Positions 36,089-44,846 of a stretch of 64,000 nt of DNA are shown in pieces. The DNA comes from an uncultured Hyphomicrobium sp. Its GTDB lineage: Bacteria > Pseudomonadota > Alphaproteobacteria > Rhizobiales > Hyphomicrobiaceae. The stretch spans positions 62,001-126,000 of the forward strand of contig NZ_CADEFI010000003.1 of the NCBI RefSeq assembly GCF_902826555.1, written 5' to 3'. Both the position numbers and the translations under genes were made by a program. Numbering within the stretch: position 1 is the stretch's first letter; every line of letters begins with the position of its first letter. Under the pieces are notes generated by a model that worked only from the letters and a program-made list of their open reading frames with translations, did no database searches and was not told the origin of the DNA.

Positions 36089-37027
36089 ATGCGCATCGAA
36101 TACCACCGCACGCTGATCGCCGATCGCGTCCGCAATCAAGCCTTCCATGACGCGCTCTCGCGCGTGATCCGCCGCGGCGAAACGACCGTCGCCGATATCG
36201 GCGCGGGAACAGGGCTGATCGGCCTCATGGCGGCGAAGCTCGGCGCGCGCGAGGTGCTGCTTTACGAGGCTGCCGAGGTGGCGGGCGTCGCAGCGGCCAC
36301 GATCAAGACCAACCGCGCGAAGGCATGCCATCTCATGCCGTGCCACTCGACCGAGATGGAGGATCCGCCGCGCGTCGACCTGGTGGTGTCGGAGACACTG
36401 GGCAACTACGCGCTGGAAGAGAACATCGTCGATACGCTTGCGGACGCGCGGCTGCGTCACTTGAAAGACGGCGGCCTCATCATGCCGGCCCGTATCCGGC
36501 AATTCGCGGTGCCGGTGGTGACGGGCCGCTTCCATCGCGAGCTGATCGCGTGGGACGACGTCGGCTTCGGTCTCGATCTCTCGGACGCGCGCGCGATGAG
36601 CCTCAACAACGTCTACGTGCGAAGCTTCACGGCGGACGATCTGCTCGCGGGCGGCGCAGCGGCGAAAGTGTGGGATAGCGTGACGCTCGGCTCCGACACG
36701 AGGAGCGCGCGCAAAGGCGAAGCGTCGTGGAAGCTCGAGACGGCGGAGACGATCTTCGGTTTTGCCTACTGGTGGGAGGCGGAGATCATCGACGGCGTCA
36801 CGCTTTCGACGGCACCGGATGCGCCACGCACGCATTGGGAGCAGCTCTATTTTCCCGTGCTGACACCGATTGCCGTGGATCGCGGAGAAAGCGTGCTCGT
36901 GACGTTGCGCTCATCGTCGTCGGAGGACGCCGGCACGCACCTTGGATGGACCGCCGTGCATTTCGACAGTGACGGCAAATCCAAGGCGCGTCAGGCCATG
37001 GACCTCGACAAAGGCTGGATCCCGTAG
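36089..37027 (+). CDS. Class I methyltransferase, protein-arginine-methyltransferase-like
   Basis: A 312-residue protein. The SAM-binding motif I is VADIGAGTGLIGLMAA. The segment VVSETLGNYALEENIV resembles the PRMT 'double-E' loop, with two Glu residues spaced as in arginine methyltransferases. The C-terminal half is beta-rich, as in PRMT barrels (FAYWWEAEIIDGVTLST, THWEQLYFPV). The last two words are very close to the PRMT signature 'HWKQ..F'. The start at 36089 follows GAGG by eight bases. It follows the GMC oxidoreductase closely on the same strand. Confidence 0.75.
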   Translation: MRIEYHRTLIADRVRNQAFHDALSRVIRRGETTVADIGAGTGLIGLMAAKLGAREVLLYEAAEVAGVAAATIKTNRAKACHLMPCHSTEMEDPPRVDLVVSETLGNYALEENIVDTLADARLRHLKDGGLIMPARIRQFAVPVVTGRFHRELIAWDDVGFGLDLSDARAMSLNNVYVRSFTADDLLAGGAAAKVWDSVTLGSDTRSARKGEASWKLETAETIFGFAYWWEAEIIDGVTLSTAPDAPRTHWEQLYFPVLTPIAVDRGESVLVTLRSSSSEDAGTHLGWTAVHFDSDGKSKARQAMDLDKGWIP

Positions 37028-37057
37028 AGCACGATCGAAGAGACTAAAGTCCCGCGC

Positions 37058-38431
37058 CTAACCGCCGGCAGTCTGCGGCGTGGGGCCGGTGTCGTTGGCG
37101 GGCGCGAACGTGAAGGCGACCGACGAGGGATCGTAGCCGCCGACGGTGGCTGCGATCGGACTGCGCGAGGCGATCGGACGGGTGAGGATCAACTCCGCAC
37201 GCGGGTCGAACAGGCGCACGAACTGGGCGATGCGCGGCGCAATCTCCGTGCGATAGCGCGAGCCGTTGAAGATGCCGTAATGGCCGACGCCCGCGCACTC
37301 GACATGATACTTCTTCTCGGCGGGCAGACTGCGACAGAGATCATGCGCGGCGCGGCATTGGCCGAGCCCGGTGATGTCATCCTTCTCGCCCTCGATCGTC
37401 ATCAGCGCCGCACGGCGGATGCGACCGGGATCGACGCGGCGCCCGCGAATGGCCATCTCTCCCTTAGGCAGTGCATGCCGCACAAAAACGCTGTCGATGG
37501 TGTCGAGATAAAACTCGGCCGTCATGTCCATAACGGCGAGGTACTCGTCGTAGAAGGCCCGGTGCTTCTCCGCGGAATCGCCGTCGCCGGTAACCAGATG
37601 GCGGAAGAGGTCCTTGTGCGCAGTGGCGTGGCGATCGAGGTTCATCGACATGAAACCCGAGAGCTGCAGGAAGCCCGGGTAAACCTCGCGTCCTGCGCCC
37701 TCATTCGGCCAAGGCACGCTCGTGATCACATGGTTTGCGAACCACTCGGTGCCGCGCTCGACGGCGACGTCGTTGACGGTCGTCGGTGAAATGCGGGTGT
37801 CGATCGGGCCGCCGGCCATGATCAGGCTCAGCGGCGCGGCGGGATCGCCGTCCTCCTCCATGAGTGACACCGCGGCGAGAGCCGGCACCGCCGACTGGCA
37901 CACGGCGAACACGTGGACGTCGCCACGCAGGGCCGTCAGCATTTCGCGCACGTAGTCGACGTATTCATCGAGGCCGAACCGGCCGGCGGCGAGAGGAACC
38001 TCGCGCGCGTCCTGCCAATCGGTGATGTAGACCTCGTGGCTCGGCAACAGCGCTTCGACGGTCCCGCGCAAGAGCGTTGCGAAATGGCCCGACATGGGTG
38101 CAATCAGCAGCACGCGCGGATCGGCAGCCCGCTGCGCGGCCGGCATATCACGCCGGAAATGGACCAAGCGGCAAAAAGGGCGGTTCCAGACGACCTCCTC
38201 TTCCACCTTGACGTCTCTGCGCCCGATGCGCGTGGTGGCGAGTGCAAACGACTGCTTCTCGTAGCGGCGCGTCGAGCGCTCGAACACCTCGAAGGCGGCG
38301 GCGGCGTGGCGGCCGACGGCGGTGTGGGACAATGGGTTCAGCGGATTTTCGACGAGGCTGCGCAACTGCTCGGCTACGGCGCGTGCGGGCCTCAGGGCTG
38401 CGTGGCCCATCTCGTACCAGTGGTAAAGCAA
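37058..38431 (-). CDS. phaZ: Intracellular polyhydroxyalkanoate depolymerase
   Basis: The enzyme mobilises stored poly-3-hydroxybutyrate. The 457-residue protein has an alpha/beta-hydrolase fold with the Cys nucleophile in FAVCQSAVPAL (C178), ITDWQDAREVPL and the late His in GVGHYGIFNGSRY. The N-terminus MLYHWYEMGHAALRP matches the family, which supports the TTG start at 38431. GGGAGG lies eight bases upstream of that TTG and confirms it against the ATG at 38410. It is a single gene. Confidence 0.93.
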   Translation of the reverse strand: MLYHWYEMGHAALRPARAVAEQLRSLVENPLNPLSHTAVGRHAAAAFEVFERSTRRYEKQSFALATTRIGRRDVKVEEEVVWNRPFCRLVHFRRDMPAAQRAADPRVLLIAPMSGHFATLLRGTVEALLPSHEVYITDWQDAREVPLAAGRFGLDEYVDYVREMLTALRGDVHVFAVCQSAVPALAAVSLMEEDGDPAAPLSLIMAGGPIDTRISPTTVNDVAVERGTEWFANHVITSVPWPNEGAGREVYPGFLQLSGFMSMNLDRHATAHKDLFRHLVTGDGDSAEKHRAFYDEYLAVMDMTAEFYLDTIDSVFVRHALPKGEMAIRGRRVDPGRIRRAALMTIEGEKDDITGLGQCRAAHDLCRSLPAEKKYHVECAGVGHYGIFNGSRYRTEIAPRIAQFVRLFDPRAELILTRPIASRSPIAATVGGYDPSSVAFTFAPANDTGPTPQTAGG

Positions 38432-38616
38432 GCGTGTTGCCTCCCGATCTCGGGGGCGTCAGATCGCTGAACGCCGCCCCTCAGCCCTGCACACGATAGC
38501 AAGCGAACCGGCCACATCCATACGCGGGTGAGCGCGGCTATAAGCCGCCGAAATCGCACATTTTTTGCTTTTTTCTTGTCCCCCGTGGCGAGAATGCACT
38601 GATTCGAGGCGGATGG

Positions 38617-39279
38617 CTAAGTATCCGGCCCGCCCGCCGGCGCATCGATCGCCTTGGCCAAGGCGTCAGCGAGGTCCTTTGCGTCGACGCTATGGGGAAA
38701 GTGCTTCATGTAATCGCCCTTGCGGTCCATGAGATACATGAACGAGCTGTGATCGACGCTGTATTCGTGAGGATTGGTCTCGTCCGGCACCTTCTTGGCG
38801 TAGACGCGATAGGCTTTCGTTACCGCCCCGATCTCCTCGGGCGAGCCCGAAAGGCCGATAATGCTGCTCTGGAAACTCGCGGCGTACTTGCCGACAAGCT
38901 CGGGCGTGTCGCGCTCGGGATCGACCGTGATGAAGATCGTGCCCATGTCCTTGGCCTTGTCGCCGAGGCGGTCGAGGGCGGCGGCGATGACCTGCAGCCC
39001 AGCCGGGCAGACATCGGGGCAATTGGTGAATCCGAAGTAGACGAGAAGCGGCTTTCCGGCGAAATCCTTCTCGGTGACGCGCTTACCGGCCCCGTCGACG
39101 AGACTGAAGTGGCCCCCGATCAGCGCCTTGCCGGTCGCGTCTCCCGTCGCCGGCGCTCCCGAGGGTAGCGTGGCGAGCAGCACGGCGGTCATGATGCCGC
39201 CGGCAAGGCCGATGAGCAGCGCCAGCAGGAGCGTCCCGCGCGAGGCTCTTATCTTCGGTTCGGTGACTTTCTTGCTCAT
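38617..39279 (-). CDS. SCO1/SenC family copper chaperone-like protein
   Basis: A 220-residue membrane-anchored thioredoxin-fold protein with one helix at about residues 15-36. The copper site is C87 and C91 in TNCPDVCPAGL and H177 in SVDHSSF. Sco proteins help assemble the CuA site of cytochrome oxidase or act as redox sensors. Here it is divergent from regB, 148 bases away; in Rhodobacter the equivalent gene (senC/prrC) is also linked to regA/regB. GCGGGACACC precedes the ATG. Confidence 0.93.
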   Translation of the reverse strand: MSKKVTEPKIRASRGTLLLALLIGLAGGIMTAVLLATLPSGAPATGDATGKALIGGHFSLVDGAGKRVTEKDFAGKPLLVYFGFTNCPDVCPAGLQVIAAALDRLGDKAKDMGTIFITVDPERDTPELVGKYAASFQSSIIGLSGSPEEIGAVTKAYRVYAKKVPDETNPHEYSVDHSSFMYLMDRKGDYMKHFPHSVDAKDLADALAKAIDAPAGGPDT

Positions 39280-39427
39280 GGTGTCCCGCTCGGTTGGGCC
39301 TTGGGCAGATTTCTCGTGCCGGCCGGCGCCTTTTTCATCTTATCTGGAGCAAGCAACGCCCGCTTGCAAGCTGTGCTAGAGTTCGGCGTCTATCCGTAAG
39401 CAACGCGCAAGAAACGCAGTCGTCACA

Positions 39428-40858
39428 GTGACAGGACACCTCAACAAGACTTTCGAATCCAAGGCCAGCTTCAGCGGCGACAGCCAGCTCAGGCTGCAGA
39501 CCATCGTGCGGCTCAGATGGGTCGGTGTCATCGGCCAGATCCTGGCGCTGTGCGTCGTCTATTTCTGGCTGGGCTTCAACCTTCCCATCGGGCCGTGCCT
39601 GACGGTGATCGCGGTCTCGGCGTGGGTGAACGTGTTTCTTGCCATCTACTATCCGGCGCGGCATCGCCTCTCGGTCAACTTCGCGACGGCGCTGCTCGCC
39701 TACGACATCATCCAGCTCGCCTCGCTGCTCTATCTGACAGGCGGCATCGACAATCCCTTCACGATGCTCATCGTCGCGCCGGTGACCGTGTCGGCAGCAA
39801 CGCTTCCTCTCGTCTATACGGTCGGGCTTGGGCTGCTGGCGCTCGTCTGCACATGGCTGCTGGCGTTCTACGCCATGCCGTTGCCCTGGTATGACGCCCC
39901 GCCGCTGGCGCTGCCATTCCTCTACAAGGTCGGGATCGTTTCCGCCGTCACGGCTTCGATGCCGTTCCTCGCTCTCTATGTCTGGCGGCTCACCCAGGAA
40001 GGCCGGCAGATGTCGGAAGCGCTGGCAGCGACGGAGCATGTGCTGTCGCGCGAGCAGAAGCTGCATGCGTTGGACGGCCTTGCCGCAGCAGCCGCGCACG
40101 AGCTTGGAACGCCGCTCTCCACCCTGACGCTGGTCACCAACGAGCTAGAGCGGCAGATGGCCAAGGACGATCCCCATCGCGAAGACATCCTGCTCTTGCG
40201 CAGCCAGGCGCAGCGCTGCCGTGAAATCCTGCAGAAGCTCACGCGCCACCCTCCGGACGAAGACCCGCTGCACGGCAGCCTCAACGTCATGGAAATGCTG
40301 CACGACGCGGCGGTGCCCTACATGGATGGGCGAAAGGCGGTCCATATCCGCGCGGCGCCTTCTGCCGCCGCCGCCGGGCCAGCCGCGCGACAGCCGGTCG
40401 GCATCCGGCGGCCGGGGGTCCTCTATGGTCTCGGCAACATCATCGAGAACGCGGCGGACTACGCGGAAAGCCGCGTCGAGATCACAGCCGAATGGGACGC
40501 GCAAACGGTGACGGCCGTGATCGCCGACGATGGGCCGGGATTCAAACCCGACGTGATCGACAATCTGGGTGAGCCTTACGTCACGACCCGCGGAGCCGGC
40601 AGGAAGGAGCGCAAGAGCGGCAACAAAGTGTCGGGGATGGGTCTCGGATTCTTCATTGCAAAGACACTTCTCGAGCGATCCGGCGCACGCCTGCATCTCG
40701 ATAACCGTGAGGCGCCGGCGCACGGCGCGGTGGTTCGGATCGTCTGGCCGAGATCCGCCTTCGAGACGACGACCAGCACTGCGGACGAACGAATCCCGCG
40801 TCCTACTCTCCGGCGCGAGCCGCCCGGCCCGGACGATCCAATTTCTGATGCAATTTAA
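39428..40858 (+). CDS. regB: Redox-sensing histidine kinase RegB/PrrB/ActS
   Basis: A membrane sensor kinase of 476 residues with about six spans (residues 30-185). The quinone-site heptad GGIDNPF is at 105-111, the H-box is AAAAHELGTPLSTL with H224, and the redox-active Cys is C264 in AQRCREIL. The N, G1 and G2 boxes appear as NIIENAADYA, DDGPGF and GMGLGFFIAK. RegB phosphorylates RegA under reducing conditions to control energy metabolism. An Ala/Pro insertion lies in the kinase core near residues 310-330. regA follows after 160 bases. Confidence 0.95.
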   Translation: MTGHLNKTFESKASFSGDSQLRLQTIVRLRWVGVIGQILALCVVYFWLGFNLPIGPCLTVIAVSAWVNVFLAIYYPARHRLSVNFATALLAYDIIQLASLLYLTGGIDNPFTMLIVAPVTVSAATLPLVYTVGLGLLALVCTWLLAFYAMPLPWYDAPPLALPFLYKVGIVSAVTASMPFLALYVWRLTQEGRQMSEALAATEHVLSREQKLHALDGLAAAAAHELGTPLSTLTLVTNELERQMAKDDPHREDILLLRSQAQRCREILQKLTRHPPDEDPLHGSLNVMEMLHDAAVPYMDGRKAVHIRAAPSAAAAGPAARQPVGIRRPGVLYGLGNIIENAADYAESRVEITAEWDAQTVTAVIADDGPGFKPDVIDNLGEPYVTTRGAGRKERKSGNKVSGMGLGFFIAKTLLERSGARLHLDNREAPAHGAVVRIVWPRSAFETTTSTADERIPRPTLRREPPGPDDPISDAI

Positions 40859-40933
40859 AGGACCTAGCTGCATAGGGCGCCAGGCCGGAAATGCGCCGTG
40901 GACCGCACAAATACCATTCACCTTAAGAAATTC

Positions 40934-40945
40934 GACTAATTAGTC
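40934..40945. promoter_or_regulatory. Perfect 12-base palindrome upstream of regA
   Basis: GACTAATTAGTC is a perfect inverted repeat in the A+T-rich gap between regB and regA, 73 bases before the regA start. It is a good candidate for a dimeric regulator's operator. It does not match the published RegA consensus (GCG-N-C...G-N-CGC). Confidence 0.45.
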
Positions 40946-41018
40946 ATGCCGAATTGTGCACGTGACCTTTGCGAACCGATCTCGGCTAATATAAATCCCA
41001 AGAATCGGGAGGTACGCC

Positions 41019-41585
41019 GTGGTGACTGAAGATCTATCATTTCAAAAGGACGAGCTGCCCGACGACCGCTCGCTCATCATCGTCGACGATGACCGTCCGT
41101 TTCTGCAGCGGCTCGCGCGCGCCATGGAGCTGCGCGGTTTCGAGGTTCGCAGCGCTCATTCGATCGCCGAGGGGATCGAACTCATCCGGGCCCAGGCTCC
41201 CGCGTTCGCGGTGGTCGACATGCGTCTCGAGGACGGCAACGGTCTCGACGTGATCGCGGAGCTGACGCGCGTTCGCGCCGACACGCGCATCATCGTGCTT
41301 ACGGGCTACGGCAACATCGCCACGGCGGTCTCTGCGGTGAAGCTTGGTGCGGTCGACTACCTGGCAAAGCCCGCCGACGCGGACGACGTTACCGACGCTC
41401 TGCTTGCGCCCCACAACGCAAAGGCCGCGCCGCCGGAAAACCCGATGTCGGCGGATCGCGTGCGTTGGGAGCACATCCAGCGCGTGTACGAACTCTGCAA
41501 CCGCAACGTCTCGGAGACTGCGCGGCGCCTCAACATGCATCGGCGCACGCTGCAACGCATCCTCGCCAAGCGCGCTCCGAAGTAA
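41019..41585 (+). CDS. regA: Response regulator RegA/PrrA/ActR
   Basis: A 188-residue regulator with an N-terminal receiver domain (phospho-acceptor D67 in VVDMRL, acidic pocket VDDDRP, Lys in YLAKPAD). A short C-terminal Fis-type helix-turn-helix follows, NVSETARRLNMHRRTLQRILAK. The layout and the HTH are diagnostic of the RegA group. The start is a GTG at 41019 with GGGAGG eight bases upstream. It has its own 160-base upstream region with a palindrome, so it may be expressed apart from regB. Confidence 0.95.
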   Translation: MVTEDLSFQKDELPDDRSLIIVDDDRPFLQRLARAMELRGFEVRSAHSIAEGIELIRAQAPAFAVVDMRLEDGNGLDVIAELTRVRADTRIIVLTGYGNIATAVSAVKLGAVDYLAKPADADDVTDALLAPHNAKAAPPENPMSADRVRWEHIQRVYELCNRNVSETARRLNMHRRTLQRILAKRAPK

Positions 41586-41598
41586 GCCGGCACATACG

Positions 41599-42129
41599 CT
41601 ACACGTCACCGATGCCGAGGCCGACTGCCGCGGGAAGCGTGGGGTCGAGCTGGACGGCCAGTCTCGACGCCGCGGCACGGGCGAGACGCAGCGTCATGGC
41701 CTTGCGCTTTGGCGCGGGGAGGCGAACCTCCGGCGCGGCACGCAAGATCTCTCCTCCATACCGGTCAGCGACGATGAGCCCGGCATCCTCGGGCAGGATC
41801 TCGCGCGGAAAATCCGGATCCACGGCGAAGAAAAGCCGATCCGAGTAGTCGCGATACTCGTGCCATTTGTGATCGGCGCGGAAGTCCTCGATACACGACT
41901 TGATCTCGACGATCCAAAGCGCGCCGTCGGCCGCTAGTCCCATCACGTCGGCACGCCGGCCATTGGGGAGCGGCAACTCTGAAATGGCCGTTAACCCGTG
42001 TGCCGACAACACACGCACCACACCGCGACAAATCTCGCGGGCGGCTTGAGACTGGGGGCCGCCGGGGGACACCGGAGGAATAGTTACTCGGTTAACCGCG
42101 TTGTCCACATGGTCCTCAATATCGGTCAT
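41599..42129 (-). CDS. MmcB family DNA repair protein
   Basis: A 176-residue protein with an endonuclease-like core: GRRADVMGL, WIVEIKSCIEDFRADHKWHEY and FFAVDPDFP. The pattern D...E-x-K is that of PD-(D/E)XK nucleases, and the family is named from Caulobacter, where it is linked to mitomycin C resistance. The ATG at 42129 gives the family length; upstream codons to 42273 are unlike it. It ends 13 bases from convergent regA and is divergent from the Lon-like gene. Confidence 0.88.
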   Translation of the reverse strand: MTDIEDHVDNAVNRVTIPPVSPGGPQSQAAREICRGVVRVLSAHGLTAISELPLPNGRRADVMGLAADGALWIVEIKSCIEDFRADHKWHEYRDYSDRLFFAVDPDFPREILPEDAGLIVADRYGGEILRAAPEVRLPAPKRKAMTLRLARAAASRLAVQLDPTLPAAVGLGIGDV

Positions 42130-42135
42130 GGATCT

Positions 42136-42153
42136 GCCATTAGTGCATTGGAC
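42136..42153. repeat. 18-base exact repeat, copy 2
   Basis: This is the same GCCATTAGTGCATTGGAC as at 20916-20933, in the same orientation. Here it lies six bases outside the mmcB start codon, in its leader or promoter. The surrounding bases form a loose dyad (ATTAGTGCATT...CAGTGCCACTAGT). Confidence 0.4.
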
Positions 42154-42302
42154 AGTGCCACTAGTTTGCCGCGATGTAATCACACTGCGCCCACTCATCC
42201 TGCTTCGTCCGTGCCCGGACTCCGAGATTCCCACGCACTCCGGACCAACGGTCCGCGTTGCTTCGCTTTTCATTTCCTAGACACCGAGAGATCGCAATCC
42301 CG

Positions 42303-44846
42303 ATGTTCTTCAAACGGCTGACCAAATCGAAATCCGCGTCTGCTCCGGCAGCGGTGGTCGAATCCGAAGTCAAAACCAGCCTGGTGAAAGAAGCAAAAGT
42401 CGGCGTGCAACCGTTGCCGACCTCGGCCTTGCGCCGCACGATCGACGGCAAGGATCTCGGATTCAAGACGACGGCCGACCTCGAGCCTGCAGCCGGCCTC
42501 GTCGGTCAGGAGCGGGCGCTGGCGGCTATCGATTTCGGCCTCAGCATGCGCGCGCGCGACTTCAACATCTATGTTGTCGGCGCGCCTTCGTCCAGCAAGA
42601 GCGCTGCCGTGCGGGCGCACGTTGCCAAGATCGCTGCTGCATCGCAAGGGCCGTCCGATTGGGTCTACGTCAACAACTTCGAGGATCCGCGCCGGCCTCG
42701 GGCCATCTCGCTACCGGCAGGACGCGCGGCCATGCTCGCCAAGGGCGTGCTGGTGGCCATCAAGGAACTGGCGGCCACGCTGCCCACCGCATTCGCTTCC
42801 GAGGACTACCGGGCGCGGCGGCGCGCCATCGAAGAGGAATTCCGCGGCGCGCACGAGGATGCTGTCGACGCCGTGCACGCGCGGGCGGCGCAACAGAATA
42901 TCGCCGTGCTGCGCACGCCGCTCGGCTTCGGCATGGCGCCGATGCACGACGGAAAGGTGGTGCGGCCGGACGTGTTCAGCCAGCTTCCCGAAGCCATGCG
43001 CCGCGACGTGGAAAAGCGCATCACCGTGCTGCAGGGCGAGCTCGAAACCATCCTCCAGAACGCGCCCAATGCCGACAAGCGCCGCCGGCGCCAGCTCACG
43101 GAACTCAACGAGGAGGCGGCTCGTCACGCAGTCGAGGAAGCGCTCGATTCTCTCTCCGCCGCATTTGCCGACCTGCCCGAGGCGGCGTCGTTCCTGGCCG
43201 ACATCGAGAAAGACATCCTGGCCAACAGCGCTCTCTTCGCCGTGGGGGAGACGGAGGCCACGTCTGCCGCCGCGCAGGTCGACCCGTCGCAGGATGCGCG
43301 GTTCCGCCGCTATCTCGTCAACGTCATTGTCTCGCACAAGGATGCCAAGGCCGGCGCGCCGGTCTGCGAAGCGGCCCATCCGTTGCTCTCGAACCTTGTC
43401 GGACACATCGAGCCGCAGCCACATGGAGCAGCGTTCGCAACCGATTTCCTTGCGATCAAGCCGGGCGCTCTGCATCGCGCCAACGGCGGCGCGCTGTTGA
43501 TCGACGCGCGTCGCGTGATGTCAACGCCTGGGGCCTGGGACGGACTCAAACGTGCGCTCGAAGCGGGCGAGATCCGCATCGAGGCGGCCGGCGAGGTTCC
43601 GGCGCAAGGCGCGGTGCCCATGCCGGCGCTCGAACCCGAGCCCATTCCGCTCGCCGTCAAGGTGATCCTGTTCTTCGATCCCGAGCAGCTCGGCGCCATC
43701 GAGCAAAACGATCCGGAGTTCTCGCAACTCTTCAAGGTGCAGGCGGACCTCGACGAGACGCTCGCCAGGAACGCCGACAACGACCGCGTGTTCGCCCGGC
43801 TGGTCGCTTCGCTGGTCGACGAGCACGGCTTGAAGCCGATCGACGCCGGCGGCGTTGCCCGCCTGATGGAGGAGGCGGCCCGTTTCGCAGAGGACCGCGA
43901 CAAGCTTTTCATGGAGATGGGACGCATCTCCGACATCATCCGCGAAGCCGACTTCTGGGCGGACAGCGAAAGCCGCAAGGCCAAGGTGACGTCCGTGGGC
44001 GATATCGAACGCGCGCTCAAGGAACGGACGCGCCGCAACGACCGCTTGCGCGACCATGTGCAAGAATCGGTCGAGCGCGGGATGCTGCTGGTCGACACCG
44101 GCGGCGTGAAGACCGGACAGATCAACGCGCTCTCTCTGGTCCAGAAAGGGCACTTCTCGTTCGGCCGCCCGGCGCGCATCACCGCGCGCGTGCATCTCGG
44201 CCAGGGGCGCGTCACCGACATCGAGCGCGAGGTCGAACTTGGCGGGCCATTGCATTCCAAGGGCGTGATGATCCTGTGGGGCTACCTAGCGGGACGTTTC
44301 GCGCAGGATGTGCCGCTGGCTCTGGCGGCGACGCTGGTTTTCGAGCAGTCCTACGACACCGTCGAAGGCGACAGCGCGTCGGCAGCCGAACTTCTGGCAC
44401 TGATGTCGTCGCTCGCCGATACGCCGCTGCGCCAGGAGCTGGCGATCACCGGATCCATCAATCAGCTGGGCGAGGTGCAGGCGGTCGGTGGCGTCAACGA
44501 GAAGATCGAGGGCTTCTTCGACGTCTGTGCCGCACGGGGCCTCTCCGGAACGCAGGGCGTCATCATCCCCGACGCCAATCGCCAAAACCTGATGCTGCGC
44601 GAAGACATCGTGAAGGCGGTGCGCGAGGACCGCTTCGCGATCTACGCCATCAAGACCATCGACGAGGCGATCCCGCTGCTCACCGGTCTCGAGGCCGGGC
44701 AGAGAGGCGCCGACGGACGTTTTGGCGCGGACACCGTGAACGGTCGCGTCGAGGCGCGCCTCAAGGCGTTCGCGGAACGGGCGCTCACGTTCTCGTCCGT
44801 TTCGAGCAAGAGCGGCACGCAGGGACCGGGAGCCGCCAGCGCATGA
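42303..44846 (+). CDS. Lon-related ATP-dependent protease, YcbZ/LonB-like
   Basis: An 847-residue protein. The C-terminal Lon peptidase domain has the Ser-Lys dyad, S691 in VEGDSASAAELL and K734 in GGVNEKIEG. The N-terminal ATPase part has a reduced P-loop, VVGAPSSSKSAAV (93-100), where the usual second Gly of GxxGxGK is missing but the Lys and Ser remain. A long helical insertion (about 140-290) fits the Lon-related AAA_32 type. The ATG at 42303 suits the family. Its TGA overlaps the next ATG, so the two genes are translationally coupled. Confidence 0.85.
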   Translation: MFFKRLTKSKSASAPAAVVESEVKTSLVKEAKVGVQPLPTSALRRTIDGKDLGFKTTADLEPAAGLVGQERALAAIDFGLSMRARDFNIYVVGAPSSSKSAAVRAHVAKIAAASQGPSDWVYVNNFEDPRRPRAISLPAGRAAMLAKGVLVAIKELAATLPTAFASEDYRARRRAIEEEFRGAHEDAVDAVHARAAQQNIAVLRTPLGFGMAPMHDGKVVRPDVFSQLPEAMRRDVEKRITVLQGELETILQNAPNADKRRRRQLTELNEEAARHAVEEALDSLSAAFADLPEAASFLADIEKDILANSALFAVGETEATSAAAQVDPSQDARFRRYLVNVIVSHKDAKAGAPVCEAAHPLLSNLVGHIEPQPHGAAFATDFLAIKPGALHRANGGALLIDARRVMSTPGAWDGLKRALEAGEIRIEAAGEVPAQGAVPMPALEPEPIPLAVKVILFFDPEQLGAIEQNDPEFSQLFKVQADLDETLARNADNDRVFARLVASLVDEHGLKPIDAGGVARLMEEAARFAEDRDKLFMEMGRISDIIREADFWADSESRKAKVTSVGDIERALKERTRRNDRLRDHVQESVERGMLLVDTGGVKTGQINALSLVQKGHFSFGRPARITARVHLGQGRVTDIEREVELGGPLHSKGVMILWGYLAGRFAQDVPLALAATLVFEQSYDTVEGDSASAAELLALMSSLADTPLRQELAITGSINQLGEVQAVGGVNEKIEGFFDVCAARGLSGTQGVIIPDANRQNLMLREDIVKAVREDRFAIYAIKTIDEAIPLLTGLEAGQRGADGRFGADTVNGRVEARLKAFAERALTFSSVSSKSGTQGPGAASA

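Noticed and set aside
42659..44842. Long frame upstream of the USP-like gene, over 1000 codons in total
   Set aside because: It is a shifted-frame shadow of the Lon-like gene, very rich in Arg and Gly. Only the part from 44843 is real.
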